This document shows, in pieces, positions 8,318 to 15,912 of a stretch of 32,416 bases of DNA. Source of the stretch: Oscillospiraceae bacterium (GTDB lineage: Bacteria > Bacillota > Clostridia > Oscillospirales > Ruminococcaceae); the NCBI GenBank assembly GCA_022508825.1, contig JAFLUI010000017.1, positions 1 through 32,416 on the forward strand. Direction: 5' to 3'. Within the stretch, counting starts at the first letter, position 1. Each line of letters starts with the position of its first letter. The position numbers and the translations under genes are program-made. A model generated the notes under the pieces. That model was not told where the DNA came from. It saw nothing but the letters and a program-made list of their open reading frames with translations, and searched no databases.

Positions 8318-9232
8318 TCAGCCTTTGATGCCGCCCGAATATGCGATGCCCTCAACAAGGTATTCCTCGCCGTAGAGGAATATCAGCAGAGTAGGTATCA
8401 TGTAGATGGTCGCCACAGCAAAGGCAAGACCTATCTCTCCCGAGTTTATCTGGGACAGGAACACCGACAGCGGATACAGATTTGTATCCGACAGCAGTAT
8501 CAGCGGCTGCTCCACCATGTTCCAGTAATCTATAAATACCAGTATGGCAACGGAAAATAACGCACTTTTGCACAACGGCATACAGATGTACATGAATATC
8601 TGCAGCTCCCCTGCTCCGTCAAGCTGCGCCGCCTCAATAACAGAAAACGGTATCCTGCGCATTATCTTGGACAGTATGAACACCGCAAAGGGAGTGAATA
8701 TTCCCGGAAGGATGATCGCCCATCTGGTGTCCAGTATCTTAAGCCAGTCCGACACCAGATAGTTCGGCACCAGCGTTACCTGATAGGGCATCAGCATCAC
8801 AACTATGTATACAAAGAAAATTATCTCCTTGAGCCTGCCCTTAAGTCTTGCAAAGGCATACGCCGCAAGAGAGGCGGTCACAAGCTGGAATACCACGATT
8901 GGAACTACCAGTATCACCGAGTTCCAGAATTTCAGCAGATAGTCGGGACTTTTAAAAAGCACCGTATAATACTGACTGAAGCTCACCATATCGGGAATAA
9001 ACTTAAGATTTATAGTCTTTGAAACAAATACCTTGCCGCCCTCCTCGGTAGTTGCGAAGATAGCTCCGTAATTGGCGTTTATCTCCGATGCGCTCATAAA
9101 GGAGTTTGCGATAGTAAGCACCGTAGGCGTGAGGAACGCCAGAGCAGCAGCGGCGGCAAACAGCGTAAGTATCATCATTATAAGCTTCTGGCGCCATTTT
9201 GGGATGCGCCGGAGCTTTTTTTTATCGCTCAA
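8318..9232 (-). CDS. Carbohydrate-type ABC transporter permease, MalG-like
   Basis: 304 residues with six predicted membrane segments. The cytoplasmic EAA loop is clear at EAAQLDGAGELQIFMYICMP, the site that docks the ATPase in MalG/MsmG-type permeases, and the protein ends in the usual GIAYSGGIKG-like tail. The periplasmic loop after the first segment is longer than in many homologues (about residues 50-90). Its ATG overlaps the stop of the MalF-like gene by four bases (ATGA), so both halves of the pore are co-translated. No ATPase gene lies in the operon; in many Firmicutes a shared MsmK/MsmX-type ATPase encoded elsewhere serves such pairs, which is my inference here. Confidence 0.93.
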   Translation of the reverse strand: MSDKKKLRRIPKWRQKLIMMILTLFAAAAALAFLTPTVLTIANSFMSASEINANYGAIFATTEEGGKVFVSKTINLKFIPDMVSFSQYYTVLFKSPDYLLKFWNSVILVVPIVVFQLVTASLAAYAFARLKGRLKEIIFFVYIVVMLMPYQVTLVPNYLVSDWLKILDTRWAIILPGIFTPFAVFILSKIMRRIPFSVIEAAQLDGAGELQIFMYICMPLCKSALFSVAILVFIDYWNMVEQPLILLSDTNLYPLSVFLSQINSGEIGLAFAVATIYMIPTLLIFLYGEEYLVEGIAYSGGIKG

Positions 9233-10119
9233 TCCTCCACGTCCTCTCCGAATTTGTTTTCAGCAATAAACAGCGCTCCTATGATGATTATCATGATGAT
9301 AGCCATCATGATCGCCGCCGAAGACAGCTTCTGATAGTCTATATTCCTGAACATATTGTTCATATAGTGCTGGAGCATATAAAGGCTGTCGTATGGATAG
9401 TCTCCCGTCAGCAGATATACCTCCCGGAACACCTTAAAGGAATTTATCAGCGAAAGTATGGTCACAAAAAGTATGGTGGGAGACAGATATTTCAGCTTTA
9501 TGCGAAAAAATCTGTACGCCGCGCCTGCACCCTCCAGAGTCGCCACTTCAAGCAGATCCTTTGGTATAGCGTTTATTGCCGACAGGAACAGTATCATGTT
9601 GTATCCCAGGTTTTTCCACAAAAACAGCACTACAATGACCACCTGTCCTTTGGTGGATTTGAGCCAGTCTATCTTGTCGATGCCGAAATTTGACAAAAAT
9701 TCGTTTAACGCTCCGTTGTAGTGGAATATGACCTGCCATATCAGCACTATGGACGCCACAGGCACCATCATCGGACACAGAAAGCTTGTACGGAACTGGC
9801 TCACAAAGGGTATTTTGCAGTCCAGAAGCAGCGCCAGAGCAAGGGACAGTATAACTGCCAGAGGCACCGCTACAAGAGAAAAGGTCAGAGTATTAATTGA
9901 CGCTCTGCGAAAGGCAGTATTTTTCATTACGCTTATGTAATTATCCAGAAAGACAAAATCCTTGTTTATGGGATTATCTACCATAGAATAGAATATTATC
10001 ACGAAAAAGGGTATTATAAAAAATACCAGAACCCCCGCCAGACTTGGCGCAAGACACAGATACGGAAAAGCCGCATCGCTTTTAAGAAGCTTTTTTATGT
10101 CGTTTTTTTTCCTTTTCAT
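9229..10119 (-). CDS. Carbohydrate-type ABC transporter permease, MalF-like
   Basis: 296 residues, first gene of the minus-strand operon. A basic N-terminus (MKRKKNDIKKLLKSD) leads into the first membrane segment FPYLCLAPSLAGVLVFFIIP, typical of the MalF/LplB/UgpA group. Five further segments follow, with an EAA loop EVATLEGAGAAYRFFRIKL. AGAGGAT seven bases before the ATG supports the start. It pairs with the MalG-like subunit by a four-base overlap. The likely substrate is an oligosaccharide or glycan product, inferred from the family and the binding protein at the end of the operon. Expression should start at the promoter at 10169-10197. Confidence 0.93.
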   Translation of the reverse strand: MKRKKNDIKKLLKSDAAFPYLCLAPSLAGVLVFFIIPFFVIIFYSMVDNPINKDFVFLDNYISVMKNTAFRRASINTLTFSLVAVPLAVILSLALALLLDCKIPFVSQFRTSFLCPMMVPVASIVLIWQVIFHYNGALNEFLSNFGIDKIDWLKSTKGQVVIVVLFLWKNLGYNMILFLSAINAIPKDLLEVATLEGAGAAYRFFRIKLKYLSPTILFVTILSLINSFKVFREVYLLTGDYPYDSLYMLQHYMNNMFRNIDYQKLSSAAIMMAIIMIIIIGALFIAENKFGEDVED

Positions 10120-10168
10120 AAATTATCCTCTTGACCTTAAATACATATTTTTCTGCTTGACATTGTTA

Positions 10169-10197
10169 ATTATAGCACATATAAAATCAATTTTCCA
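10169..10197 (-). promoter_or_regulatory. Promoter of the permease/adaptor/binding-protein operon
   Basis: On the minus strand TGGAAA (10192-10197) lies 17 bases before a perfect TATAAT (10169-10174), with TGC directly before the -10, an extended -10. This leaves a leader of about 40 bases before the MalF-like ATG. The weak -35 is what one expects at an activator-dependent promoter. Confidence 0.65.
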
Positions 10198-10211
10198 TTA
10201 AATTAGAAAAC

Positions 10212-10249
10212 TGTAATCGTTTTTTAAACATTTGTAACCGTTTTGAAAC
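10212..10249. promoter_or_regulatory. Direct repeats 21 bp apart, candidate activator site
   Basis: TGTAATCGTTTT (from 10212) and TGTAACCGTTTT (from 10233) match at 11 of 12 bases and start exactly 21 bp apart, two helical turns. Both continue into an AAAC run. They lie about 50-90 bases upstream of the likely start of the permease-operon transcript, where AraC-type or response-regulator dimers commonly bind. The regulator is not encoded next to them. Confidence 0.5.
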
Positions 10250-10305
10250 CCTTTTATTTATTTAATACAATAAAATCATTTTTATTCTGTTTTCCCAGCC
10301 CAATA

Positions 10306-10334
10306 TTGACAAATGGGGAAAAATGTGTTAATAT
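10306..10334 (+). promoter_or_regulatory. Promoter of the YhfC-like membrane protein
   Basis: A perfect TTGACA (10306-10311), 17-base spacer and TAATAT (10329-10334), about 45 bases before the ATG at 10380. Confidence 0.7.
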
Positions 10335-10379
10335 AAATACGCAGCATTATTGCTGTATCACTTAGGGGGAGGATATTTT

Positions 10380-11237
10380 ATGATAGCTCAAAATACAATT
10401 ATGGCGGTGCTTATAGGAATCGTCATCACAGGCGTGATACCTTTGCTGGGAGGTCTCATCCTGCTTGCAATGGGGAAAATAAAGGGGTCAAGCTTCTGGG
10501 CAGGAGTGCTTGCGTATATCATTGCAATGATAGTCTACTCTATTGCTTCCGGAATATATGCAGCGACGACAATGGATCTGAGCAATTTAGCAAGCATGAC
10601 AACAGAGATCTCAGCAATTGCAATAATTGTAATGTCTCTGCTCTTATCAGTATTCATGGCGCTTTCCATGGGCATATGCATAGCAGGATGCATGAAGCTC
10701 CGTACATTCCAGGCTGCGGTGTCCTGCGGACTTGGCTTCGGGGTAAGCTATATGCTGACTAATGCCATTGGTCTTGTATCGATATATTTCCAGTTCGTGC
10801 AGATAAACAGCGGAGCCTTTGACGCTACATACAGGGCAGCTATTGAAAACGGATTTATGACCAAGGAGGACTTCAATCTATTGAAATCCCAGATGATAAA
10901 CACTCCGGTATCCGACATAGTGCTTAGCACTGTCAACTCAGTCATTTCTGCGCTTTTATATGTTGCCATAGCAATATTTATCATGAGAGGGGTATGCTCG
11001 AAAAACACCTTTACGGGAATTGCCGCATCAACTCTTGTAATGGCAGCGTCTTCACTTCCGTCAGCACTTGATAACATTTACCTTGCAATGACTATAGGAT
11101 CGGTGATATCTGCTGCTGCCTTTGTTTTTGCTCTCACCATGAAAAATAAGATAGTACCTCCGCCGAAGCCTGCGGCGATGGTAAATGACCCCTTCCTGCA
11201 GGCGGTGGAAAGCTCCCGTCAGGACGATGGAAAATAA
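10380..11237 (+). CDS. Polytopic membrane protein resembling YhfC, catalytic motifs not seen
   Basis: Start chosen at ATG 10380 (285 residues), because GGGGGAGGATATTTT lies just before it; an in-frame ATG at 10350 lacks a binding site. About seven membrane segments are visible. The order of segments, with a basic MKLRTFQAAVSCGLGFGVSYM stretch between the third and fourth, parallels the YhfC group of predicted intramembrane metalloproteases. The expected EE..GR and H-G-x-x-E motifs are not present (ALSMGICIAGC and GLGFGVSYM stand in their place). It is therefore either a degenerate relative or an unrelated membrane protein; function unknown. The C-terminal tail is Pro-rich and polar (PPPKPAAMVNDP). 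It is a single-gene transcript between its own promoter and a strong terminator. Confidence 0.8.
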   Translation: MIAQNTIMAVLIGIVITGVIPLLGGLILLAMGKIKGSSFWAGVLAYIIAMIVYSIASGIYAATTMDLSNLASMTTEISAIAIIVMSLLLSVFMALSMGICIAGCMKLRTFQAAVSCGLGFGVSYMLTNAIGLVSIYFQFVQINSGAFDATYRAAIENGFMTKEDFNLLKSQMINTPVSDIVLSTVNSVISALLYVAIAIFIMRGVCSKNTFTGIAASTLVMAASSLPSALDNIYLAMTIGSVISAAAFVFALTMKNKIVPPPKPAAMVNDPFLQAVESSRQDDGK

Positions 11238-11252
11238 CTCTTTGCCAAAATA

Positions 11253-11295
11253 AAAAGAATCCCGCACTCGATTTTTCTGAGCGCGGGATTCTTTT
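11253..11295. terminator. Bidirectional intrinsic terminator
   Basis: Thirteen-base perfect arms AAAAGAATCCCGC (11253-11265) and GCGGGATTCTTTT (11283-11295), with a short inner CTC/GAG pairing. A/T tracts on both sides let it end the plus-strand membrane protein gene and the minus-strand triplet of YcdB/YcdC-SLH genes. Confidence 0.9.
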
Positions 11296-11307
11296 ATTTA
11301 TTCCATT

Positions 11308-13563
11308 TTACTTTTTATCAGCGGACAGGAGAAGGAGGTAATCATATACCATCTGTACCGCCTCGGCGCGGGTCACCTTTTTGCTGCCGTTAAATATGCC
11401 GTTTCCTTTGTCTATGAAGCCCTTTGCATAGGCGATGGCAATGGAGCCGATATTTTCATCGGTGCTCTTTACGTCGCTGAATGGGGTCTTGAAAATTCCG
11501 GTAAGCTCTGCGATGCCGCCCTTGTCATAGAACTCGGCGAATATCACTGCTGCCAGCTCTCTTGTAAGGGTACGGGGAGGTTTTGCTCCCTCCTCAACAT
11601 CATAAGCCACTGCATATCCTCCGATAGCGGAAGCAAGGAGATCTCTGAACTCATGATCGGTCACCTCTGCGTTGGGGTCGAATTTATTTTCATAGGACAG
11701 GACGATGCCGTATCTCTGGAGCGTAAGTATAGCCTTTTCCTGCGGGATGCCCTTGATATCCGTATACTTTATATCGTTTGCGGATACCCTGCTGCTTATA
11801 GGCTCGCCGCTCCAGTAGCAGAGCTTTCCTGTTTTAGCGTTAAGATAGAAGCTGTCCATCCTGTAGATCAGATAGGTCTTGACGGAGCCGTTCTTTGCTA
11901 CCCAGCCGTCATAGTAATAATTGAACTTCCTTTGCTGATAAAGCTTGTCAAAAGCCTGCTCGGGAGTGAGGATATCATCCGCAGAGGGGAACGCCGCCTC
12001 AGTATGACTTGCTCTGTATGATGTTACCTCGCCGTTTGAGTCAACACCTACATATATGCCGTCGCCGCTTACCCGGATATCGTTTACATAGCGGTTGTAT
12101 CTGAATGTCCTGGAGGACTCATATTCCTCTGTCTCAACCACCTTTCCGTCAGAGGTCTTTGCTCTGCCTTTCCATACCTGAACAGGACTGTCATTTCCCT
12201 CGTCTGCTCTGTATTCCTTTATGATGTCCTTGCCTAAAGCCTTTGAAGCCTCGTCTGCAGCTGCCTTAGCCTTTGCCACATTCAGTCTGGGAAGCTCGGC
12301 GCCTCTGGTGTATTTGTCCATGTAAATTATCTCTCCGGTCTCCGCATCAAGCTGTACATTTATATATTTGTATCCGTCATAGCTGTTTTTCAGAGCGTCC
12401 TTTATCTTGTAATTTACGGTTATGTAGAATCTTTCTTCTTCCTTCTCCTTATCGGGAGTGGCAGTGCCCTTGTCATAGTCAAGGACCATTATGGGGTCTT
12501 TGACAGTGGAAATATTGTAGCTGTCCAGCGCATAATCATCGGTAAGAGCCACGAATTTGTCCTTTTTAAGAAGCTCTGTTACCTGCTCCTTGGTGAGAAG
12601 ATTTTCGTCCTGCTGGATCTTTTTAAGCTCCGCCTCGGTGAAAATGACTTCATCCTCGCCATATCCTGCATCGGCAGAAGCATCGTCATCAAATTCAAGC
12701 GAATCCTCCGTGACTGCATACATAACGCTGGAAAGTCTTGCTCCGTCAGCGTCTCTCATGTCATCCCAGATGGTAGAGGGCTGTCCTGTGAATGCGTCTA
12801 TCTCGGAAAACATATCGGGGTCATAGACGATACGGGCTGTGACCTTCTTGGTCTTCCAGTCTGTTGTGAGCTTGTAATAGGGAGTGAGGTTACAGAGATT
12901 TTTGTAAGCCTCCTGTATCTCAGCCTCTGTTTTTGCCGTTTTTGGGTCGTCAAATTTTGCGTTGTCTGCCCATGCAAGAGAGAAGCTCTGCAGCTCGCCC
13001 GTGTCCTTGTCGACGGTGACGCTTCCGCGGTTGTCCTTTACCTCCACACCGTTTTCATACCGCTTGATATTTACAGTGGCATTGCTTAAATTAAGGCTGA
13101 AATATCCAAGCTCATATTTTACCTTGTCCGCAACGGACGGGTCAAGCTGTTTTACGTATCCCTTTGCCTTTTCAAGAATCTGCTCCTCTGTGAGCTTTGC
13201 AAAACGTGGCTCGTAGGAATTATTCCTGCCAACGCTGTAATCGTAGCTTACGATGATATCTCCTACAATTGATACCTCAAGATATTTGTACCTTTCCGCA
13301 TTATTCGGAGTAGTCCATCTGAAGGTAAAGCCCTTTGTGCCGTATGCCTGTGAGGTACTGTAATGGAATTCGGTCAGCTCCTCCGGGACAGTCACCCTCT
13401 TTTTTACCGTGGTGAGAGCTGCCTTCATAGCCTGATCGTTCTTGTCGGAGGTGGCTGTCACCGACCCTTGCGCCGCTGCCGTGACCGCAGGAGGCACAAC
13501 AGCTCCCGCCATCATTGCCGCCATAACAAGAGCGGCAGTTTTTGCGATAGTTTTCTTTCTCAT
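11308..13563 (-). CDS. Secreted YcdB/YcdC-domain protein with C-terminal SLH region, paralog 1
   Basis: 751 residues. A Sec signal peptide (MRKKTIAKTAALVMAAMMAG, likely cut after about residue 30) precedes two related alpha/beta modules of YcdB/YcdC type. The first spans about 50-270 (EVSIVGDIIVSYDYS; ENGVEVKDNRGSVTVDKDTG), the second about 340-590 (YINVQLDAETGEIIYMDKYT; YVNDIRVSGDGIYVGVDSNG; YYYDGWVAKNGSVKTYLIY). Residues about 596-751 are S-layer-homology-like (YTDIKGIPQEKAILTL; TPFSDVKSTDENIGSIAIAY; GSKKVTRAEAVQMVYDYL), which should tether it to wall polymers. The binding site AAGGAAGG fits the ATG. It is third in a tandem of paralogs and ends at a strong terminator. YcdB/YcdC-like domains resemble PepSY-type folds; the ligand is unknown. 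Confidence 0.9.
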   Translation of the reverse strand: MRKKTIAKTAALVMAAMMAGAVVPPAVTAAAQGSVTATSDKNDQAMKAALTTVKKRVTVPEELTEFHYSTSQAYGTKGFTFRWTTPNNAERYKYLEVSIVGDIIVSYDYSVGRNNSYEPRFAKLTEEQILEKAKGYVKQLDPSVADKVKYELGYFSLNLSNATVNIKRYENGVEVKDNRGSVTVDKDTGELQSFSLAWADNAKFDDPKTAKTEAEIQEAYKNLCNLTPYYKLTTDWKTKKVTARIVYDPDMFSEIDAFTGQPSTIWDDMRDADGARLSSVMYAVTEDSLEFDDDASADAGYGEDEVIFTEAELKKIQQDENLLTKEQVTELLKKDKFVALTDDYALDSYNISTVKDPIMVLDYDKGTATPDKEKEEERFYITVNYKIKDALKNSYDGYKYINVQLDAETGEIIYMDKYTRGAELPRLNVAKAKAAADEASKALGKDIIKEYRADEGNDSPVQVWKGRAKTSDGKVVETEEYESSRTFRYNRYVNDIRVSGDGIYVGVDSNGEVTSYRASHTEAAFPSADDILTPEQAFDKLYQQRKFNYYYDGWVAKNGSVKTYLIYRMDSFYLNAKTGKLCYWSGEPISSRVSANDIKYTDIKGIPQEKAILTLQRYGIVLSYENKFDPNAEVTDHEFRDLLASAIGGYAVAYDVEEGAKPPRTLTRELAAVIFAEFYDKGGIAELTGIFKTPFSDVKSTDENIGSIAIAYAKGFIDKGNGIFNGSKKVTRAEAVQMVYDYLLLLSADKK

Positions 13564-13616
13564 AAAAAACCTTCCTTTTAATTTATTATAGATTTTATTG
13601 ATTTGAAACGATCATG

Positions 13617-15878
13617 TTATTTACTTTGCGATGACAGTAAAAGTATATGATCGTATATCATCTGCATAGCTTCGGCACGGGTGATCTTTCGGCTGCCGTA
13701 AAATTTTCCGTCTCCCTTGTCAAAGAAGCCATACGAATATGCCACAGTGATGGCTCCCGCATTTTTGTCCGAGCTCTTTACATCGCTGTATGGAGTTTTG
13801 AAAATACCCCTGATATTTGTTATACCGCCGGTGTCGTAGCATCTGGTGAAGATGACCGCTGCCCCTTCTCGTGTAAGAGCAGTCTCCTTCATGACATTTT
13901 TGTCGATATCAATATCGTTTGCCTCCAAGTCCAGAGCTTTTATAAGAAGGTTTCTGAACTCGTACTCTGTTATATCTCCTGTGGGATCAAACTTGCTATC
14001 TTTTGTCAAAACGATATTATATTTCTGCAGCATAAGGATAGCCTTCTCCTGCGGGATACCCTTGATGTCCGTATATTTTACCTCATCGTCTGATTTCTCG
14101 TCCTTTTTCACAGGCACGCCGCTCCAGCTGCATATCTGTCCTGTTTTTGCATTGAGATAGAAGCTGTCCGTTCTGTAGATCAGATAGGTATGTACCGCGC
14201 CGTCCTTTCCTACCCAGCCGTCATAGTAATAATGGAAATCCTGCTGTGTATAAAGCTTGTCAAGCGCCTGATCCGGCGTAAGGATATCAGCGGATGGAAA
14301 TACCGCTTCGGTATAGGTGGAGCTGTATTCCGTAACTACGCCGTTCCCGTCCACTTCCACATATATGCCGTCCCCGTCCACCTGAATGCCGTTTACATAG
14401 CGTGCATATCCGAATGTCCTGGAGGTCTCATAGTGTTCTGTCTCCACGGTCTGTCCGTCCTTAGCCGTCACAGTGTTTGTCCACACCTTGACAGGAGCGC
14501 TGTTGCCCTCGTTTGCCTTGTACTCGCCAAAGATGTCACCGTCAAATGCTTTTGCAGCCTCGGCTGCAGCGGCGCTTGCTTTTTTAACATCAAGCTTGGG
14601 GCGATCACCATTCAGCCCCCATTTCTCCATTGAGATTATTTCTCCCGTTCCTGCATTAAGGTACACATATACCGTTTTATATCCCTTGAATTTATCCTTG
14701 ACTGCGTCCTTGACCTTGTATGTAGCGCTGACATAGAAATTTTCTTCTTCCCTGCTCTTATCGGGATAAGCCACACCCCTTGCATTGTCAAGAACCATCG
14801 GATACTCTTTTCTTGAAGATACTGCATAGCTGCTTACCTCATAGTCATCGGTGAGAGCCACGATCTTATCTTTTTTAAGAAGCTCGAAGACCTGCTCCTT
14901 TGTAAGAAGACTTTCCTCCTGCTGGATCTTTTTAAGCTCCTCCTCCGTGAACATGGAGTCATCACCGTCATCGGCTGCTCCTGCATAGGACGAAGCGTCG
15001 TCATAATCATCATCTGTGATGCCGTAGAGGATAGAAGAAAGCTTTTTGCCCCCTGCTTTGTACATATCCTCCCATATGGTGGACTTCTTTCCTGTAAATG
15101 CGTCTATTTCGGAATAAAAGTCAGGGTTATAGACGATACGGGCGTAGACCTCCCCTGTCTGCCAGTTTTTATTTATAACGTAATAGGGAGTCAGCTTGCA
15201 GAGCTTTTTGAAATCCTCCTGTATCTCAGCCACTGTTCTGGCATTCTTTGAGTCTGCAAATTTAGCGTTATCCGCCCAAGCGAGGGAAAAATACTGCAGC
15301 TCGCCGGTATTTTTATCAAGATACATCTTGCCGTAATTGTCCTTTACAGGCACACCGGTCTCGTATCTTTCGATAGTCACACTTGCCGAATTTGAATAGA
15401 GACTGACATGACCCAGCTCCAGCCTTGCATTATCGCCAATAGACGGATTAAGCCGTTTAAGATGCTCCTTTGCTTTTTTTAGAAGCTCCTTCTCTGAAAG
15501 CTTAGCAAATCCGAATCCGTTCTCCTCCGACTTATCGCCGTAATCATAAGGCTCATAGCTGACAATGATATTTCCCACAATGGAAATATCAAGCTGTTTG
15601 TAAGCTTTGACATCATCAGGAGTATGCCATGTTAAATTGAACGCCTTTGTGCCGTACTCTTCAGCGTTGCTGTAATAGAATTCAGACATCTCCGCAGGGA
15701 TATCCACCCTCTTTTTTACAATGGTGAGAGCCTCCCTCAGAGCCTTGTCGCTTTCGTTGGACTCGGTAGAGACCGTCCCTCCCGACTCTGCCGAGACATA
15801 AGCAGGCACGGACGTTCCCGTCATCATCACCGCCATAATAAGAGCGGCAGTCCTTGCAAGTGATCTTTTCATAGCCAT
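13617..15878 (-). CDS. Secreted YcdB/YcdC-domain protein with C-terminal SLH region, paralog 2
   Basis: 753 residues, colinear with paralog 1 over its full length: signal peptide (KRSLARTAALIMAVMMTGTSV), two YcdB/YcdC-type modules (ETGVPVKDNYGKMYLDKNTG; VYVYLNAGTGEIISMEKW; YVNGIQVDGDGIYVEVDGNG; YYYDGWVGKDGAVHTYLIY) and an SLH-like end (YTDIKGIPQEKAILML; TPYSDVKSSDKNAGAITVAY; GSRKITRAEAMQMIYDHI). AAGGCTTCT just before the ATG at 15878 supports that start; the next Met, two codons on, aligns with the MKRS start of paralog 3 and is an alternative. Only 53 bases separate it from paralog 1 and no terminator is seen, so they should share a message. An acidic insert (DDDYDDASSYAGAADDGDDS) joins the two modules. 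Confidence 0.9.
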   Translation of the reverse strand: MAMKRSLARTAALIMAVMMTGTSVPAYVSAESGGTVSTESNESDKALREALTIVKKRVDIPAEMSEFYYSNAEEYGTKAFNLTWHTPDDVKAYKQLDISIVGNIIVSYEPYDYGDKSEENGFGFAKLSEKELLKKAKEHLKRLNPSIGDNARLELGHVSLYSNSASVTIERYETGVPVKDNYGKMYLDKNTGELQYFSLAWADNAKFADSKNARTVAEIQEDFKKLCKLTPYYVINKNWQTGEVYARIVYNPDFYSEIDAFTGKKSTIWEDMYKAGGKKLSSILYGITDDDYDDASSYAGAADDGDDSMFTEEELKKIQQEESLLTKEQVFELLKKDKIVALTDDYEVSSYAVSSRKEYPMVLDNARGVAYPDKSREEENFYVSATYKVKDAVKDKFKGYKTVYVYLNAGTGEIISMEKWGLNGDRPKLDVKKASAAAAEAAKAFDGDIFGEYKANEGNSAPVKVWTNTVTAKDGQTVETEHYETSRTFGYARYVNGIQVDGDGIYVEVDGNGVVTEYSSTYTEAVFPSADILTPDQALDKLYTQQDFHYYYDGWVGKDGAVHTYLIYRTDSFYLNAKTGQICSWSGVPVKKDEKSDDEVKYTDIKGIPQEKAILMLQKYNIVLTKDSKFDPTGDITEYEFRNLLIKALDLEANDIDIDKNVMKETALTREGAAVIFTRCYDTGGITNIRGIFKTPYSDVKSSDKNAGAITVAYSYGFFDKGDGKFYGSRKITRAEAMQMIYDHILLLSSQSK

Positions 15879-15912
15879 AGAAGCCTTTCCCTTTCATCCT
15901 GATTTTTTACAT

